This document shows, piece after piece, positions 6,003-16,317 of a DNA stretch of 39,972 nt. Below the pieces are notes generated by a model, which ran no database searches, was not told the origin of the DNA, and saw nothing but the letters and a program-made list of their open reading frames with translations. This DNA is from Candidatus Staskawiczbacteria bacterium (GTDB lineage: Bacteria; Patescibacteriota; Minisyncoccia; Minisyncoccales; Staskawiczbacteraceae). The first letter of the stretch is position 1. Each line of letters starts with the position of its first letter. The DNA lies in NCBI GenBank assembly GCA_903928565.1, contig CAIYRH010000008.1, positions 1 to 39,972 of the forward strand, written 5' to 3'. A program made the translations under genes and the position numbers.

Positions 6003-8846
6003 ATGGCGTATAATTTTTCTGAAGAAGAAAATAAAATACTGAAATTTTGGGAAGAGAATAAAATCTTCGAAAAGTCTTTAGAGCAAACAAAAAATAAAAA
6101 ACCGTTTGTGTTTTACGATGGCCCTCCATTTGCCACGGGCACTCCTCATTATGGTCATTTATTGCAAAGCGTAATTAAAGATGCAATTCCCCGATATAAA
6201 ACCATGAACGGTTATTATGTAGAAAGGCAATGGGGCTGGGATTGCCACGGTTTGCCAATTGAAAATATTGTTGAAAAGGAATTAGGCATAAAATCAAAGA
6301 AAGAAATTGTTGCAATGGGAGTTAAGAAATTTAACGATCTTTGCCGTGCCAGAATTTTTACTTTTATGCACGAATGGGAAATAATAATTCCTCGTTTTGG
6401 CAGGTGGGCAGATATGAAAAACCCATACCGCACAATGGATTTTGAATACATGCAGTCAGAGTGGTGGGCATTTAAAGAGTTGTATAAAAAAGGCCTAATT
6501 TACGAAGATTATAGATCTATGCACATTTGCCCAAGATGTGAAACAACTCTAAGCCAAGGAGAAGTTGCCGAGGGTTACAAAGATATTAAAGATTTGTCGG
6601 CAACGGTAAAGCTGAAAATTAAAGGTGAACAAAACATTTCTTTGCTAGCGTGGACTACAACGCCGTGGACTTTAATTGGTAACGCGGCTTTAGCGGTTGG
6701 GGCCGAAATAAATTATGTTAAAGTCAAAATAAATAATGACGTTTTTATATTGGCAAAAAATAGATTAGCCGAAGTAGTAAAGGATAAACCATACGAAATT
6801 TTAGAAACATTAAAAGGAAAAAAATTAGTTGGCCTAGAATATGAGCCGTTGTTTGATTTTTATTCTACCGATAATAATCTTAAAAATAAAAATAATGGTT
6901 GGAAAGTTTATTCAGCCGACTTTGTAAACATAGATGACGGTACAGGCATTGTGCACATAGCCCCTGCTTTTGGTACAGATGATATGCTTTTAGGCAGAAA
7001 AGAAAGTTTGCCATTTTTACAGCATGTAAAAATGGATGGAATGTTTACAGAAAAATTGGGACAGTTTTCTGGTTTAGATTTAAAGCCACGCGCAAAAGAT
7101 AAGCCCGAAGAAATTCGCGAGGCAGACTTAACAATTGTAAAATATTTAGAACAAAAAGGTTTATTATTTTCCTCTGAAAAATATGAGCACTCTTATCCGC
7201 ATTGCTGGAGGTGCGACACTGCGTTATTAAATTATGCCACCGGTTCGTGGTTTGTTGCTGTTGAAAAAATAAAATCTAAGTTATTAAAAACAGCTAAAAA
7301 AATAAATTGGTCGCCTGCTCATGTAAAAGAGGGAAGGTTTGGGCAATGGCTTTTGGGTGCTAGAGACTGGTCCATTTCACGTCAGCGTTTTTGGGCTAAT
7401 ACAATTCCAGTTTGGAGGTGCAATAAGTGCAAAAATGAATTGGTTTTTGCTTCGGCAAATGAATTGGAAAAAGCCAGCGGAATAAAAGTTTCAGATTTGC
7501 ATAAAGAAATAGTTGACGAGGTAAAATTTGCGTGCGCTTGTGGCGGACAAATGAATAGAGTGCCCGATGTCTTAGACACTTGGTTCGATTCTGGCTCGGT
7601 GCCATTTGCCACAAAACGCCCAATTCCTGCTGACTACATTGGTGAAGCTCAAGACCACACCAGAGCCTGGTTTTATTATATGCACATTCTTGCGGGCGCC
7701 TTGTTTGGGAAAGAGGCATTTAAAAATTGTACAGTAACCGGAATGATTTTAGCCGAAGACGGCAAAAAAATGTCTAAAAAATTGAAAAACTATCCTGATC
7801 CTGCGGAAGTTATGGAAAAATATGGTGCCGATGCAATGCGGTTTTATATGTTAAGTTCTCCTGTTGTACAAGGGGAAAGCCTTTTTTTCTCTGAGAAAGG
7901 TGTAGACGAAATAGCCAAGAAAAATATTAGTCGGTTGTACAATGTTTTGTCATTTTACGAGCTTTATGCAAATGAAACGTCAGCTAGCAATAAAAGCAAA
8001 TATATTTTAGATGTATGGATTTTAGCTAGGCTTGACGAACTTGTAAAAACTTCTACGTTTGGTTTTGAAAATTATCAGGTTGATGTGGCAACTCGGCCAG
8101 TTGTAGATTTTATAGATGATTTTTCAACTTGGTATTTACGCAGAAGTAGAGAAAGATTCAAAGAAGAAAATGCAGATAAAAAAGATGCTTTAGCCACTTT
8201 GCGCTATGTTTTGCATGTGACGTCAAAAGTTATAGCCCCGTCTATGCCATTTTTTGCAGAATATATTTTTCAAAAAACACGGGAAGTTAGTGATGTAGAA
8301 AGTGTCCATTTATCATCGTGGCCAAAGTCACCAAAAAAAATAGATTCAGAAACATTGGTGGAAATGGCAGAAGCCCGCGAATTAGTAAATTTGGCATTAG
8401 CAAAAAGAATTGAGGCCGGGATCAAGGTAAAACAACCTCTTGCATTACTTAAGGTTAAAAATATAAAGTCTGCTCTTAAAAATAATAAAGAATTATTAGA
8501 AGTAATTAAGGCTGAAATAAATGTTAAGGAAATTATTTTTTCTGCCCACGCCGAGGCAACCGCGGGTTGGGAAGTGGAATTAGATACACATATTACTCTA
8601 GAATTGGAAGAGGAGTGGTTGGTGCGAGAAATTATAAGAGCAGTTCAGGCAGAAAGAAAAGAACAAAAATTAGTACCGCAAGATAAAGTCTCTGTTAAGT
8701 TGCTAGTTCCAGCAAAAGAAAAAACAATAATAGAAAAAAACAAAGAACTGTTATTAAGGGAATTTAGAGCAACGGAAATTTTTGTAGAAGAAAAAATAGA
8801 GGCTACGAGTCAAGCGTATTCAATAAAAATTAATCGAGTTCAATAA
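6003..8846 (+). CDS. ileS: Isoleucyl-tRNA synthetase
   Basis: YDGPPFATGTPHYGHLLQSVIKDAIPRY (HIGH class), GWDCHGLPIE, AEDGKKMSKKLKNYPDP (KMSKS). Confidence 0.97.
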   Translation: MAYNFSEEENKILKFWEENKIFEKSLEQTKNKKPFVFYDGPPFATGTPHYGHLLQSVIKDAIPRYKTMNGYYVERQWGWDCHGLPIENIVEKELGIKSKKEIVAMGVKKFNDLCRARIFTFMHEWEIIIPRFGRWADMKNPYRTMDFEYMQSEWWAFKELYKKGLIYEDYRSMHICPRCETTLSQGEVAEGYKDIKDLSATVKLKIKGEQNISLLAWTTTPWTLIGNAALAVGAEINYVKVKINNDVFILAKNRLAEVVKDKPYEILETLKGKKLVGLEYEPLFDFYSTDNNLKNKNNGWKVYSADFVNIDDGTGIVHIAPAFGTDDMLLGRKESLPFLQHVKMDGMFTEKLGQFSGLDLKPRAKDKPEEIREADLTIVKYLEQKGLLFSSEKYEHSYPHCWRCDTALLNYATGSWFVAVEKIKSKLLKTAKKINWSPAHVKEGRFGQWLLGARDWSISRQRFWANTIPVWRCNKCKNELVFASANELEKASGIKVSDLHKEIVDEVKFACACGGQMNRVPDVLDTWFDSGSVPFATKRPIPADYIGEAQDHTRAWFYYMHILAGALFGKEAFKNCTVTGMILAEDGKKMSKKLKNYPDPAEVMEKYGADAMRFYMLSSPVVQGESLFFSEKGVDEIAKKNISRLYNVLSFYELYANETSASNKSKYILDVWILARLDELVKTSTFGFENYQVDVATRPVVDFIDDFSTWYLRRSRERFKEENADKKDALATLRYVLHVTSKVIAPSMPFFAEYIFQKTREVSDVESVHLSSWPKSPKKIDSETLVEMAEARELVNLALAKRIEAGIKVKQPLALLKVKNIKSALKNNKELLEVIKAEINVKEIIFSAHAEATAGWEVELDTHITLELEEEWLVREIIRAVQAERKEQKLVPQDKVSVKLLVPAKEKTIIEKNKELLLREFRATEIFVEEKIEATSQAYSIKINRVQ

Positions 8847-9961
8847 TGTCTTTTGATTTATCTTTATTAAATAACGTTAATTTTACCAGTAAAGATAGTC
8901 TTTGGTTTCTAGCTGTATTTTTTATTATAATTGTTATTATGTTCGCAATTTTAGCTGTAGTGATAATAAAGGTAATAAAAATATTTAAAACCTTAATAAA
9001 AAAAATATTTGGTATAAATGAAAAAAAAGCAAAAGTAGAAAATAATCAGAACCAAAAAGCTAAGAGTATTCAAGAAGAGCAATCAGCTACTGTTAACGCA
9101 CCCGTGCAAAAACCTGCTGGAGATGTTAACTTTAAAATAGGAGAAAAAACGGTTGAAGGCAAGTCAGATGCAAGGGAAACCTTCAAAGAAAAAGAAGGCA
9201 AAAGTATTGCAGAACACCTTAACAAATTGCAAACAGATAAAGATGGCAATAAAGAAACCCTAGAATCAAAAATGCCCTCTAGAACGGGAGAAAAAAAAGA
9301 AGAAGGTTTTAGTCTTGGTGGAATAAAAATAGCAAAAAAGAAAGTTTTTCCAACTGCTGAAATTCAGGCTGACGGCCCGGTTAAAGAAGCTAAAAATAGC
9401 GCTACTTCCACAAATGAAATAAGGCCCGATGGCTTGGTGGGTGGAACAGGTAAAAAAGATATTTTTGGAAATGAATTAAGCAAAAAGGCGAAAGCAAATG
9501 CCAAGGCAAGAGCAAATGCATCCCCATTTACAACTGCACCAACTAATGTGGCGGCAGCCGAAAATGCCCAAATAAACACCTCAAACGATAGCCAAAGTCA
9601 AAATAATACCCCCGCCACAACAAAAAAAGCTGGTAAAAATTTAGGAGCCAAAGATACATCTATATTTGAGGGTCAAAAAGAAGTTTCTAGAATAAAGTTA
9701 AGGCATAAATTACGGTACGACCCCAAAATTTATCAGGCTCAAAAAGATGCGGGTTTATATAACTTAGATAGAGCTGCCCGCGAAAGATTAGAAAAAGAAG
9801 TTTTTGCACCGGTTTATGGAAGAAATATTTCTAAAACCGATTTAAATTTAAGTTTAAAAAAACTTGGCCGAAAGTTGTTGGACGCAAAAGATCCTGCCGA
9901 GCATGCAAAAATTAGAAAGGAAATAAAATTTTTCAGAAAAATTGGCGGTATAAAGAATTAG
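8846..9961 (+). CDS. Hypothetical membrane-anchored protein with low-complexity linker
   Basis: One hydrophobic N-terminal helix, Lys/Ala/Asn/Thr-rich middle, conserved-looking C-terminus; ATG overlaps the ileS stop. Confidence 0.7.
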   Translation: MSFDLSLLNNVNFTSKDSLWFLAVFFIIIVIMFAILAVVIIKVIKIFKTLIKKIFGINEKKAKVENNQNQKAKSIQEEQSATVNAPVQKPAGDVNFKIGEKTVEGKSDARETFKEKEGKSIAEHLNKLQTDKDGNKETLESKMPSRTGEKKEEGFSLGGIKIAKKKVFPTAEIQADGPVKEAKNSATSTNEIRPDGLVGGTGKKDIFGNELSKKAKANAKARANASPFTTAPTNVAAAENAQINTSNDSQSQNNTPATTKKAGKNLGAKDTSIFEGQKEVSRIKLRHKLRYDPKIYQAQKDAGLYNLDRAARERLEKEVFAPVYGRNISKTDLNLSLKKLGRKLLDAKDPAEHAKIRKEIKFFRKIGGIKN

Positions 9962-9965
9962 CAAT

Positions 9966-10706
9966 ATGGCAATTAAATATAAAAGCAAAGCTTTTGTGTA
10001 TAAGAAAAGCAACGTAAACGAAGCCGATAAAATATTTTCTGTTTTTACAGATAACTTTGGTAGGTTAGATATTTTTGCCAAAGCAATACGAAAAATTAAT
10101 TCTAAATTAAGGGGAGGAATAGATATTTTTTCTTTGTCGGAAATAGAATTTATACAAGGTAAAAGCAGAAAAACCTTAACGGACGCCAATATTATAAAAA
10201 GGTTTGCGGCCGAACCATACAGCTTAGAAAAAAATGAAACCGCATACAAAATTGCAGAAGTTGTAGATAAATATATAAAAGGGCAGGAAAAAGATAGTGG
10301 TTTGTTTAATTTGTTAAAAGAATCTTTTCTTAAGTTAGACGGTGAGGAGTTGAAAGATAAAAAGCTTGTTTTAGTTTATTATTATTTTTTGTGGAATGCA
10401 CTTTCACTTTTAGGGTACCGCTCAGAAGTTAACGAATGTGCCAGATGTAGTAAAAAATTAATGCCAAGCCAGCTTTATTTTTCTGGCAAACATGGAGGAG
10501 TAATCTGTGGCGAATGTGCAGACAAAGAAAAAAATGAGCCAGAGCATTGCCAAAAAATAAATGCAGACATTGTTAAAATATTAAGAATTATATTGTTAAA
10601 GGACTGGGCAACTTTATCAAAATTAAAAATTGAAGATTCTACGCAAAAAAGTCTGCTTGAAGTTTCAGAAAACGCCATGCATTCTTTTTCTCCAAATTAT
10701 TCTTAA
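9966..10706 (+). CDS. recO: DNA repair protein RecO
   Basis: KSKAFVYKKSNVNEADKIFSVFTDNFGRLDIFAKAIRKINSKLRGG...CARCSKKL...CGECADK. Confidence 0.93.
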   Translation: MAIKYKSKAFVYKKSNVNEADKIFSVFTDNFGRLDIFAKAIRKINSKLRGGIDIFSLSEIEFIQGKSRKTLTDANIIKRFAAEPYSLEKNETAYKIAEVVDKYIKGQEKDSGLFNLLKESFLKLDGEELKDKKLVLVYYYFLWNALSLLGYRSEVNECARCSKKLMPSQLYFSGKHGGVICGECADKEKNEPEHCQKINADIVKILRIILLKDWATLSKLKIEDSTQKSLLEVSENAMHSFSPNYS

Positions 10707-10730
10707 AATTAAATTAAAATTTTTAAAAAA

Positions 10731-11897
10731 ATGAAAAATAATAATTTCATCCGCATGGTGTTATTGGTGGCGTGTGCTTTGTTTCTAAAATTTGGCATTG
10801 AAGGTTTTTTGCAAGAAGGTAATGCATTTTCTCTTAGAATAGTAAGTGCGGTTGTAATAATTGTAATTGGAGCATTTTTTGTTCTAAAAGGAACGGCCAA
10901 CATTATAGAGGAAACAACGGGTGTTTTAAGTAAAAGAACAAAAATTGCTAGTGGAGTTTTGCAGTCTATTGGAACAGCTTTTCCAGACATGGTTATGGGA
11001 ATTGTGTCGGCAGTAATAAGTTTAAGTTTAATAAAAGATAATTATGGACTGGCAATAAGCTTTGCTATTATTGCGGCCTCTACAACTTTTGGTTCAAACA
11101 TTTATAATATTGCACATGCAGCATGGTGCGTTTTTAGACAAAATATTGCAAATATGAAGGGCGTATTAGTGCCAATGCTTCCAGGGGTTAAGGCCATGGG
11201 AATGGTTGTGCCTATGAAAGATCACAAAAAAAAGCCTTCGTTAAAAGAAATTGATACCTCGCTTGATGTTTTAAATATCTTAACTATTTTAACTGCAGTT
11301 GTTGTTGTGTCTATGGTGGTTTTTGGTCAGGTTAAGAATCCGCCAGATAATATGTCTGGAGACATTTATCAATTAATTAAACCGGTAGGATTTGTTATTT
11401 TGCTATTGTGTATTTTTGTTATGTACAGGTTCAGAAACACAAAAAGAGACACTATAACAAGCGAGGAAGAGGAAGAAGAAGAAAAATATTTTAATAAAAA
11501 ATCTACGCCAACCGTATTGTTTTATTTAATAATTTCAGGGGTTGCAATTTTATTTGCAGCCGAAAGCATGGTTAATGCAGTACAGGTTTTTTGTTCAATT
11601 ACGGGCATGCCACTTGTGGTGGCGGGTGTTTTGGCTGGAATTATTGGATGCACCGGAGAGATGATTGTGGTTCACAATTTTACGGTAAACCCCAAAGGAA
11701 GAATTGGTGACGCTTTAATGGGTGTGGCCATGGATAATATTGTAACTACAATGGGGGCAGCAATTGTGGCAGTAATGGGTGGAATATTTTTGGGAGGAAA
11801 TTCTTTAATTCTTATATTTGTAATTATACTTATGTTTAATTCTGTTTTAATTTGGCAAATTTCAAAAATGAAAAACTATTTTTTAAAATTAAATTAA
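10731..11897 (+). CDS. Sodium/calcium exchanger (CaCA)-like membrane protein
   Basis: Multi-TM protein with two alpha-repeat-like segments: GTAFPDMVMGIVSAVIS...GSNIYNIAHA and GCTGEMIVVHNFTVNPKGRIGDALMGVAMDNIV. Confidence 0.75.
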   Translation: MKNNNFIRMVLLVACALFLKFGIEGFLQEGNAFSLRIVSAVVIIVIGAFFVLKGTANIIEETTGVLSKRTKIASGVLQSIGTAFPDMVMGIVSAVISLSLIKDNYGLAISFAIIAASTTFGSNIYNIAHAAWCVFRQNIANMKGVLVPMLPGVKAMGMVVPMKDHKKKPSLKEIDTSLDVLNILTILTAVVVVSMVVFGQVKNPPDNMSGDIYQLIKPVGFVILLLCIFVMYRFRNTKRDTITSEEEEEEEKYFNKKSTPTVLFYLIISGVAILFAAESMVNAVQVFCSITGMPLVVAGVLAGIIGCTGEMIVVHNFTVNPKGRIGDALMGVAMDNIVTTMGAAIVAVMGGIFLGGNSLILIFVIILMFNSVLIWQISKMKNYFLKLN

Positions 11898-11907
11898 ATA
11901 TAAATAG

Positions 11908-12750
11908 ATGATGAAAAAAACACTTATTGTTTTATTTATAATAATTATTTTAATTCTAGTCGGATTTTTATTTTACAGGGAAGAGCTGTTTTCAAAAGAA
12001 ATTTTAAAAATAGATATTTTGGGACCCACTTCTGCAAAAATTGGCGACGTAATAGAATATACTGTGTTGTATAAAAATAATGGAAATTTTGATTTACAAA
12101 ATGTAAAGTTAATTTTTGAATTGCCAGATAATTCTTTAACAGAAGATGGAAAAACCATTTTTACGCAAAAATTAAACGACATTTACCCGGGAGACCAAGA
12201 AATGGTGAAATTTAGGGCTAGGCTTTTTGGTAAAGACGGTGACCTAAAAACCGCTAAAGCCGCTTTAACTTATGTACCCAAAAATATAACAGCTAATTAT
12301 GAATCGGACACGTCTTTTGTTACAAAAATAGATGCCAGCTCCCTTTTTCTAAACCTAATTGTGCCTGTGCAAGCGCAACAAGACAGTGTTTTTCAATATT
12401 CTGTAGATTACTCTTCCAATGTAAATTATCCCCTAGAAAATTTGAGCATAAAAGTAGACCCCGTTCCAGGTTTTAATATTACTACTGCAGATCCAAAATC
12501 TTTAGATAATACCGAATGGAAATTGCCAACTTTAACTAATGGACAAAGCGGTAAAATTTTTTTAACTGGTAATATTGCCGCAGCCGACAACCAGCAAAAC
12601 CTAACATTTTCTGCTTCATTGGGCCTGTGGCAAAATGGAGATTTTATTGTTATAAAACAGACTAGTGCCACGGTTCAAGTTGTCCCGCCACAAATTCCGC
12701 CTACAATTTCGTCTCCGCCTCAAGACCAAACCTTATTGCCGCAAGATTAG
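11908..12750 (+). CDS. Hypothetical secreted/anchored protein with DUF11-like beta-sandwich repeats
   Basis: N-terminal TM; SAKIGDVIEYTVLYKNNGNFDLQNVKLIFELP is DUF11-like. Confidence 0.7.
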   Translation: MMKKTLIVLFIIIILILVGFLFYREELFSKEILKIDILGPTSAKIGDVIEYTVLYKNNGNFDLQNVKLIFELPDNSLTEDGKTIFTQKLNDIYPGDQEMVKFRARLFGKDGDLKTAKAALTYVPKNITANYESDTSFVTKIDASSLFLNLIVPVQAQQDSVFQYSVDYSSNVNYPLENLSIKVDPVPGFNITTADPKSLDNTEWKLPTLTNGQSGKIFLTGNIAAADNQQNLTFSASLGLWQNGDFIVIKQTSATVQVVPPQIPPTISSPPQDQTLLPQD

Positions 12751-12758
12751 GCCAATAT

Positions 12759-12784
12759 AAGCCGCCCTATAGGCGGCTTTTTGG
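12759..12784 (+). terminator. Intrinsic terminator
   Basis: AAGCCGCC-ctata-GGCGGCTTTTT: perfect stem plus T-tract. Confidence 0.85.
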
Positions 12785-12812
12785 TTGACAAAAAGGCAAA
12801 TGTGACTAAAGT
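12785..12812 (+). promoter_or_regulatory. Putative promoter for the purN-like unit
   Basis: TTGACA (12785-12790), 16-nt spacer, TAAAGT (12807-12812). Confidence 0.5.
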
Positions 12813-12871
12813 TAAGTTACGATTGAGACGAGAGAATGAGTTGCTCGTTGAAAATCAAAGAAGGAAACATT

Positions 12872-13438
12872 ATGAACAGGAAAAATCTTGCAGTGCCAGT
12901 TTCGGGGACAGGGTCCCTTTTGGAAGCAATGATTCGTGATAAATTGGATATTGCTTTGGTGTTGGCCGATCGTCCTTGTCGTGGGTTGGAAATAGCTGAA
13001 AAAGCTAAAATCCCCACAATGCTAATTGAGCGCACAGATTTCACAAAATCTTTTGATCGCGAAAAATATACGCTAGAGATCGTCAAAATGCTTGAAGACT
13101 GGTTTATTGATCTGGTCGCGATGGCCGGATTCATGACCGTTTTTCATAGGGTAATCTTTGAGCGCGGATTTCGTGGCAGGATACTCAATATCCACCCTGC
13201 TTTGTTGCCTGCTTTTAAAGGGCCCCACGTTGTACGCGATGCCTTAGAATTTGGGGTAAAAATCACTGGCACCAGTGTGCATGTTGCGACTGAAGAACTA
13301 GATGCGGGCGAGATTCTTGCCCAAGAAGCGGTTCGCGTTTTACCGGGTGATACCGAAGCAACGCTTCACGAGCGAATCAAGGTAGTCGAGCGCGAACTTT
13401 ACCCTCGCGCCATCCGCGCATTCTTGAAAACTTTGTAG
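12872..13438 (+). CDS. purN: Phosphoribosylglycinamide formyltransferase (PurN)-like formyltransferase
   Basis: PVSGTGSLLEAMI...LNIHPALLPAFKG (catalytic N/H)...GTSVHVATEELDAGEILAQEAV (catalytic D). AAGGAAA SD before ATG at 12872. Confidence 0.88.
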   Translation: MNRKNLAVPVSGTGSLLEAMIRDKLDIALVLADRPCRGLEIAEKAKIPTMLIERTDFTKSFDREKYTLEIVKMLEDWFIDLVAMAGFMTVFHRVIFERGFRGRILNIHPALLPAFKGPHVVRDALEFGVKITGTSVHVATEELDAGEILAQEAVRVLPGDTEATLHERIKVVERELYPRAIRAFLKTL

Positions 13439-13452
13439 AAAGGGAGGACAAG

Positions 13453-13635
13453 ATGCCGCAACGCAAAAGAGGGAATAAAGCGGTGCTGTGCTTTGAAGAT
13501 GAAGAACCGGAAGATTGGCAAAGGTTTGTTGCATATTACAAGGAGCACGGCGATTTTGTACCACGCAATTTTGCTTGGGATAAAGCCCCACAGTGGTTGT
13601 TTCGCGAGTATCACAAATGGAGGGAAAAACCATAG
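13453..13635 (+). CDS. Small hypothetical protein (60 aa)
   Basis: In operon with purN, AAAGGGAGGA SD upstream, followed by a terminator-like hairpin. Confidence 0.6.
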   Translation: MPQRKRGNKAVLCFEDEEPEDWQRFVAYYKEHGDFVPRNFAWDKAPQWLFREYHKWREKP

Positions 13636-13667
13636 CCCCTGGGCAATATGCTCTCGGGTTCTTTTTT
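13635..13667 (+). terminator. Putative intrinsic terminator
   Basis: AGCCC-ct-GGGC-aatat-GCTC-tc-GGGTT followed by CTTTTTTT: imperfect stem plus T-tract. Confidence 0.6.
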
Positions 13668-13739
13668 TGCAAAAATTAGGAGATATATTGAAATTACATA
13701 GTTAAAAGAGTAAGATAAATTAAATTAAGAATATATAAT

Positions 13740-15050
13740 ATGGCAGATAAAAATATAGAATCATTAGACAAAATTGTATCTTTGTGTAAAAGGAGGGGTT
13801 TTGTGTTCCCTGGTTCTGAAATTTATGGAGGTTTGGCCAACAGTTATGATTATGGTCCTCTGGGTGCAGAACTTTTTAATAATATCGAAAACTTGTGGTG
13901 GAAAAAATTTGTGCACGAGCGCGGTGATATCGTAGGCGTTAGAGGTCCAATTATTATGAATCCAAAAGTTTGGGAGGCTTCCGGACATATTAAAAACTTT
14001 ACTGACCCTTTGGTTGAATGTAAAATTTGCCATGCAAGATTGCGCCTAGATAAAGAAGAAGAAATAAAGGCGCACGAGAAAACACACAAGGAAAAAGTTG
14101 AGTGGACAGAACCTAAAAATTTTAATTTGCTTTTTAAAACTTTCATTGGACCCATAGAAGACCAAACATCTACGGTCTATTTGCGTGGCGAAACAGCGCA
14201 AACCATGTTTGTTGATTTTAAATTAATAATGGATGCAATGCGGCAAAAACTCCCATTTGGTATTGCACAAGTTGGCCGATGTTTTCGTAATGAAATTACA
14301 ACAGGTAATTTTATATTTAGAACAAAAGAGTTCACAATTGCCGAGTTTGAATATTTTGTAAAACCCAGTGAAGACGAAAATGCGTTTTCCGAATTGTTAG
14401 CTTATCAACAGAAATTTTTTACAGAAGATTTGGGAGTTTCTAAAAAAAATATAAAAGAAGTTGAGCTGGATAAAAATGAATTGGCTCATTATTCTAAAAG
14501 AACAGTAGATACATATTATAATTTCCCTTTTGGTTGGGATGAAATAGGTGGCATTGCTAACCGTACAGACTACGATCTTAACAATCATATAAAGTTATCT
14601 GGAGCCCCTCTTAGATATAAAAATGAAGAGACGGGAGAAGATTTTGTGCCTTTTGTCATAGAGCCCACATTTGGTTTAGACAGGACATTTCTTGCTGTAA
14701 TTGCAGACGCTTTCACAGAGGAGCCAGAAAGGGTTGTTTTAAAATTAAAACCTAGTTTGGCGCCGTATAAAGTTGCGGTTTTCCCGCTTTTGAAAAATAA
14801 ACCCGAATTAGTTGAAAAAGCAAAAGAAGTTTTTGATATGTTAATAAAACAATTCACCGTTGCTTTTGATGACAGGGGAAACATTGGCAAACGTTATTAC
14901 AGCCAAGATGAAATTGGCACACCATTTTGCGTAACAATAGATTTTGATACTTTAGAAAATAACGAGGTAACTGTTAGAGACCGCGACACGATGAAGCAAG
15001 AAAGAATAAAAATAAAAGAATTAACAAATTATATAAATGGAAAATTATAA
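13740..15050 (+). CDS. glyS: Glycyl-tRNA synthetase, single-chain (alpha2) class
   Basis: KIVSLCKRRGFVFPGSEIYGGLANSYDYGPLGAELFNNIE...RGETAQTMFVDF...QVGRCFRNEI. Confidence 0.96.
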   Translation: MADKNIESLDKIVSLCKRRGFVFPGSEIYGGLANSYDYGPLGAELFNNIENLWWKKFVHERGDIVGVRGPIIMNPKVWEASGHIKNFTDPLVECKICHARLRLDKEEEIKAHEKTHKEKVEWTEPKNFNLLFKTFIGPIEDQTSTVYLRGETAQTMFVDFKLIMDAMRQKLPFGIAQVGRCFRNEITTGNFIFRTKEFTIAEFEYFVKPSEDENAFSELLAYQQKFFTEDLGVSKKNIKEVELDKNELAHYSKRTVDTYYNFPFGWDEIGGIANRTDYDLNNHIKLSGAPLRYKNEETGEDFVPFVIEPTFGLDRTFLAVIADAFTEEPERVVLKLKPSLAPYKVAVFPLLKNKPELVEKAKEVFDMLIKQFTVAFDDRGNIGKRYYSQDEIGTPFCVTIDFDTLENNEVTVRDRDTMKQERIKIKELTNYINGKL

Positions 15051-16314
15051 AAAAACAATTTTAGACAACGGATTAAGAATAATTACCGTTCCCGCAGAAA
15101 GTGCCAACTCGGTAACTGTTTTAATTTTGGTGGGCACGGGCTCTAAATATGAAACAAAAGAAATAAATGGAATTTCGCATTTTTTAGAGCATATGTTTTT
15201 TAAAGGAACAATAAAAAGGCCAACTACATTAAGCATTTCCGAAACATTGGACTCGGTGGGTGGCGAATACAATGCTTTCACTTCAAAAGAGGTAACAGGT
15301 TTTTGGGCAAAAGTAGATAAAAGACATGCCGATGTTGCCTTAGATTGGATTTCCGATATATTTTTGAATTCGCAGTTTGATGAAAAAGAAATGCAGCGTG
15401 AAAAAGGTGTAATTATTGAAGAGGTTAACATGTACTTAGACACCCCAACAGCCTACATTGGCGATTTGTGGGAGGGTTTATTATATGGCGACCAGCCAGC
15501 TGGTTGGCGAGTAATTGGAGAAAAAGAAAACATATTAAGCTTTACCAAAGAACAAGTTATTAATTATTATAAGTCGCACTATTCTTCTTCTAATGTAATC
15601 ATTTGTATTGCAGGGGGCTTAAAAGCCGAAGAAATGGAGGAAAAGGTAAAAAGTTATTTTGCTAAAATAGAAAAAAGTGCCGAAGGCAAAAAATTAAAAG
15701 TCATAGAAAAACAAAACCAACCCGAAATTTTATTACACTACAAAAAAACAGATCAAACGCATTTTTGTTTGGGAGTTAGAGGTTACGATTTGTTTGATAA
15801 AAGAAGACAGGCGTTGTCTTTGTTGGCTGTAATTTTGGGTGGAAACATGAGTTCTAGGCTTTTTATAAAAGTACGCGAAAGAAATGGTTTAGCTTATTCA
15901 ATTCATACCTCGGTGGACACCGCCACCGATGTTGGCTATTTAGTAACACAAGCTGGCATTGACCACAAGAATCTAGAAAAGTCTGTAGAATTAATTTTAG
16001 AAGAATATAAAGACTTAAGAGAAAATAAAATTACAGAAAAAGAATTGCAAAAAGCAAAAGACTATATAAAAGGAATTACTTCTTTGTCTTTAGACTCTTC
16101 GGACAACCAGGCGTCTTTTTACGGCATGCAAGAATTATTAGAAAAAAATATTTTAACGCCAGAAGAAAAATTTAAGAAAATTGATGCTGTTACAATTGAA
16201 GACATACAAAAAGTAGCTGAAGATATCTTTGTGCCAGAAAAGATAAACTTGGCAATTATTGGACCGTATGAAGAAGCCGAATCGTCAAAATTAAAAAAAT
16301 TATTAAAGCTGTAA
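15037..16314 (+). CDS. M16 family zinc metallopeptidase (insulinase-like)
   Basis: GISHFLEHMFFKGT (HxxEH), downstream E in GVIIEEVNMYLD, inactive-domain-like C-terminal half. Confidence 0.93.
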   Translation: MENYKKTILDNGLRIITVPAESANSVTVLILVGTGSKYETKEINGISHFLEHMFFKGTIKRPTTLSISETLDSVGGEYNAFTSKEVTGFWAKVDKRHADVALDWISDIFLNSQFDEKEMQREKGVIIEEVNMYLDTPTAYIGDLWEGLLYGDQPAGWRVIGEKENILSFTKEQVINYYKSHYSSSNVIICIAGGLKAEEMEEKVKSYFAKIEKSAEGKKLKVIEKQNQPEILLHYKKTDQTHFCLGVRGYDLFDKRRQALSLLAVILGGNMSSRLFIKVRERNGLAYSIHTSVDTATDVGYLVTQAGIDHKNLEKSVELILEEYKDLRENKITEKELQKAKDYIKGITSLSLDSSDNQASFYGMQELLEKNILTPEEKFKKIDAVTIEDIQKVAEDIFVPEKINLAIIGPYEEAESSKLKKLLKL

Positions 16315-16317
16315 AAA

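Noticed and set aside
7396-7719. 107-aa minus-strand ORF opposite ileS, and similar antisense ORFs across argS, glyS, leuS, pth and topA
   Set aside because: They lie wholly within strongly supported genes on the opposite strand and show no family signature.
13493-13705. 70-aa ORF overlapping the 60-aa ORF after purN
   Set aside because: It runs through the predicted terminator and has no SD at its ATG; the 60-aa frame has a good SD and stops before the hairpin.
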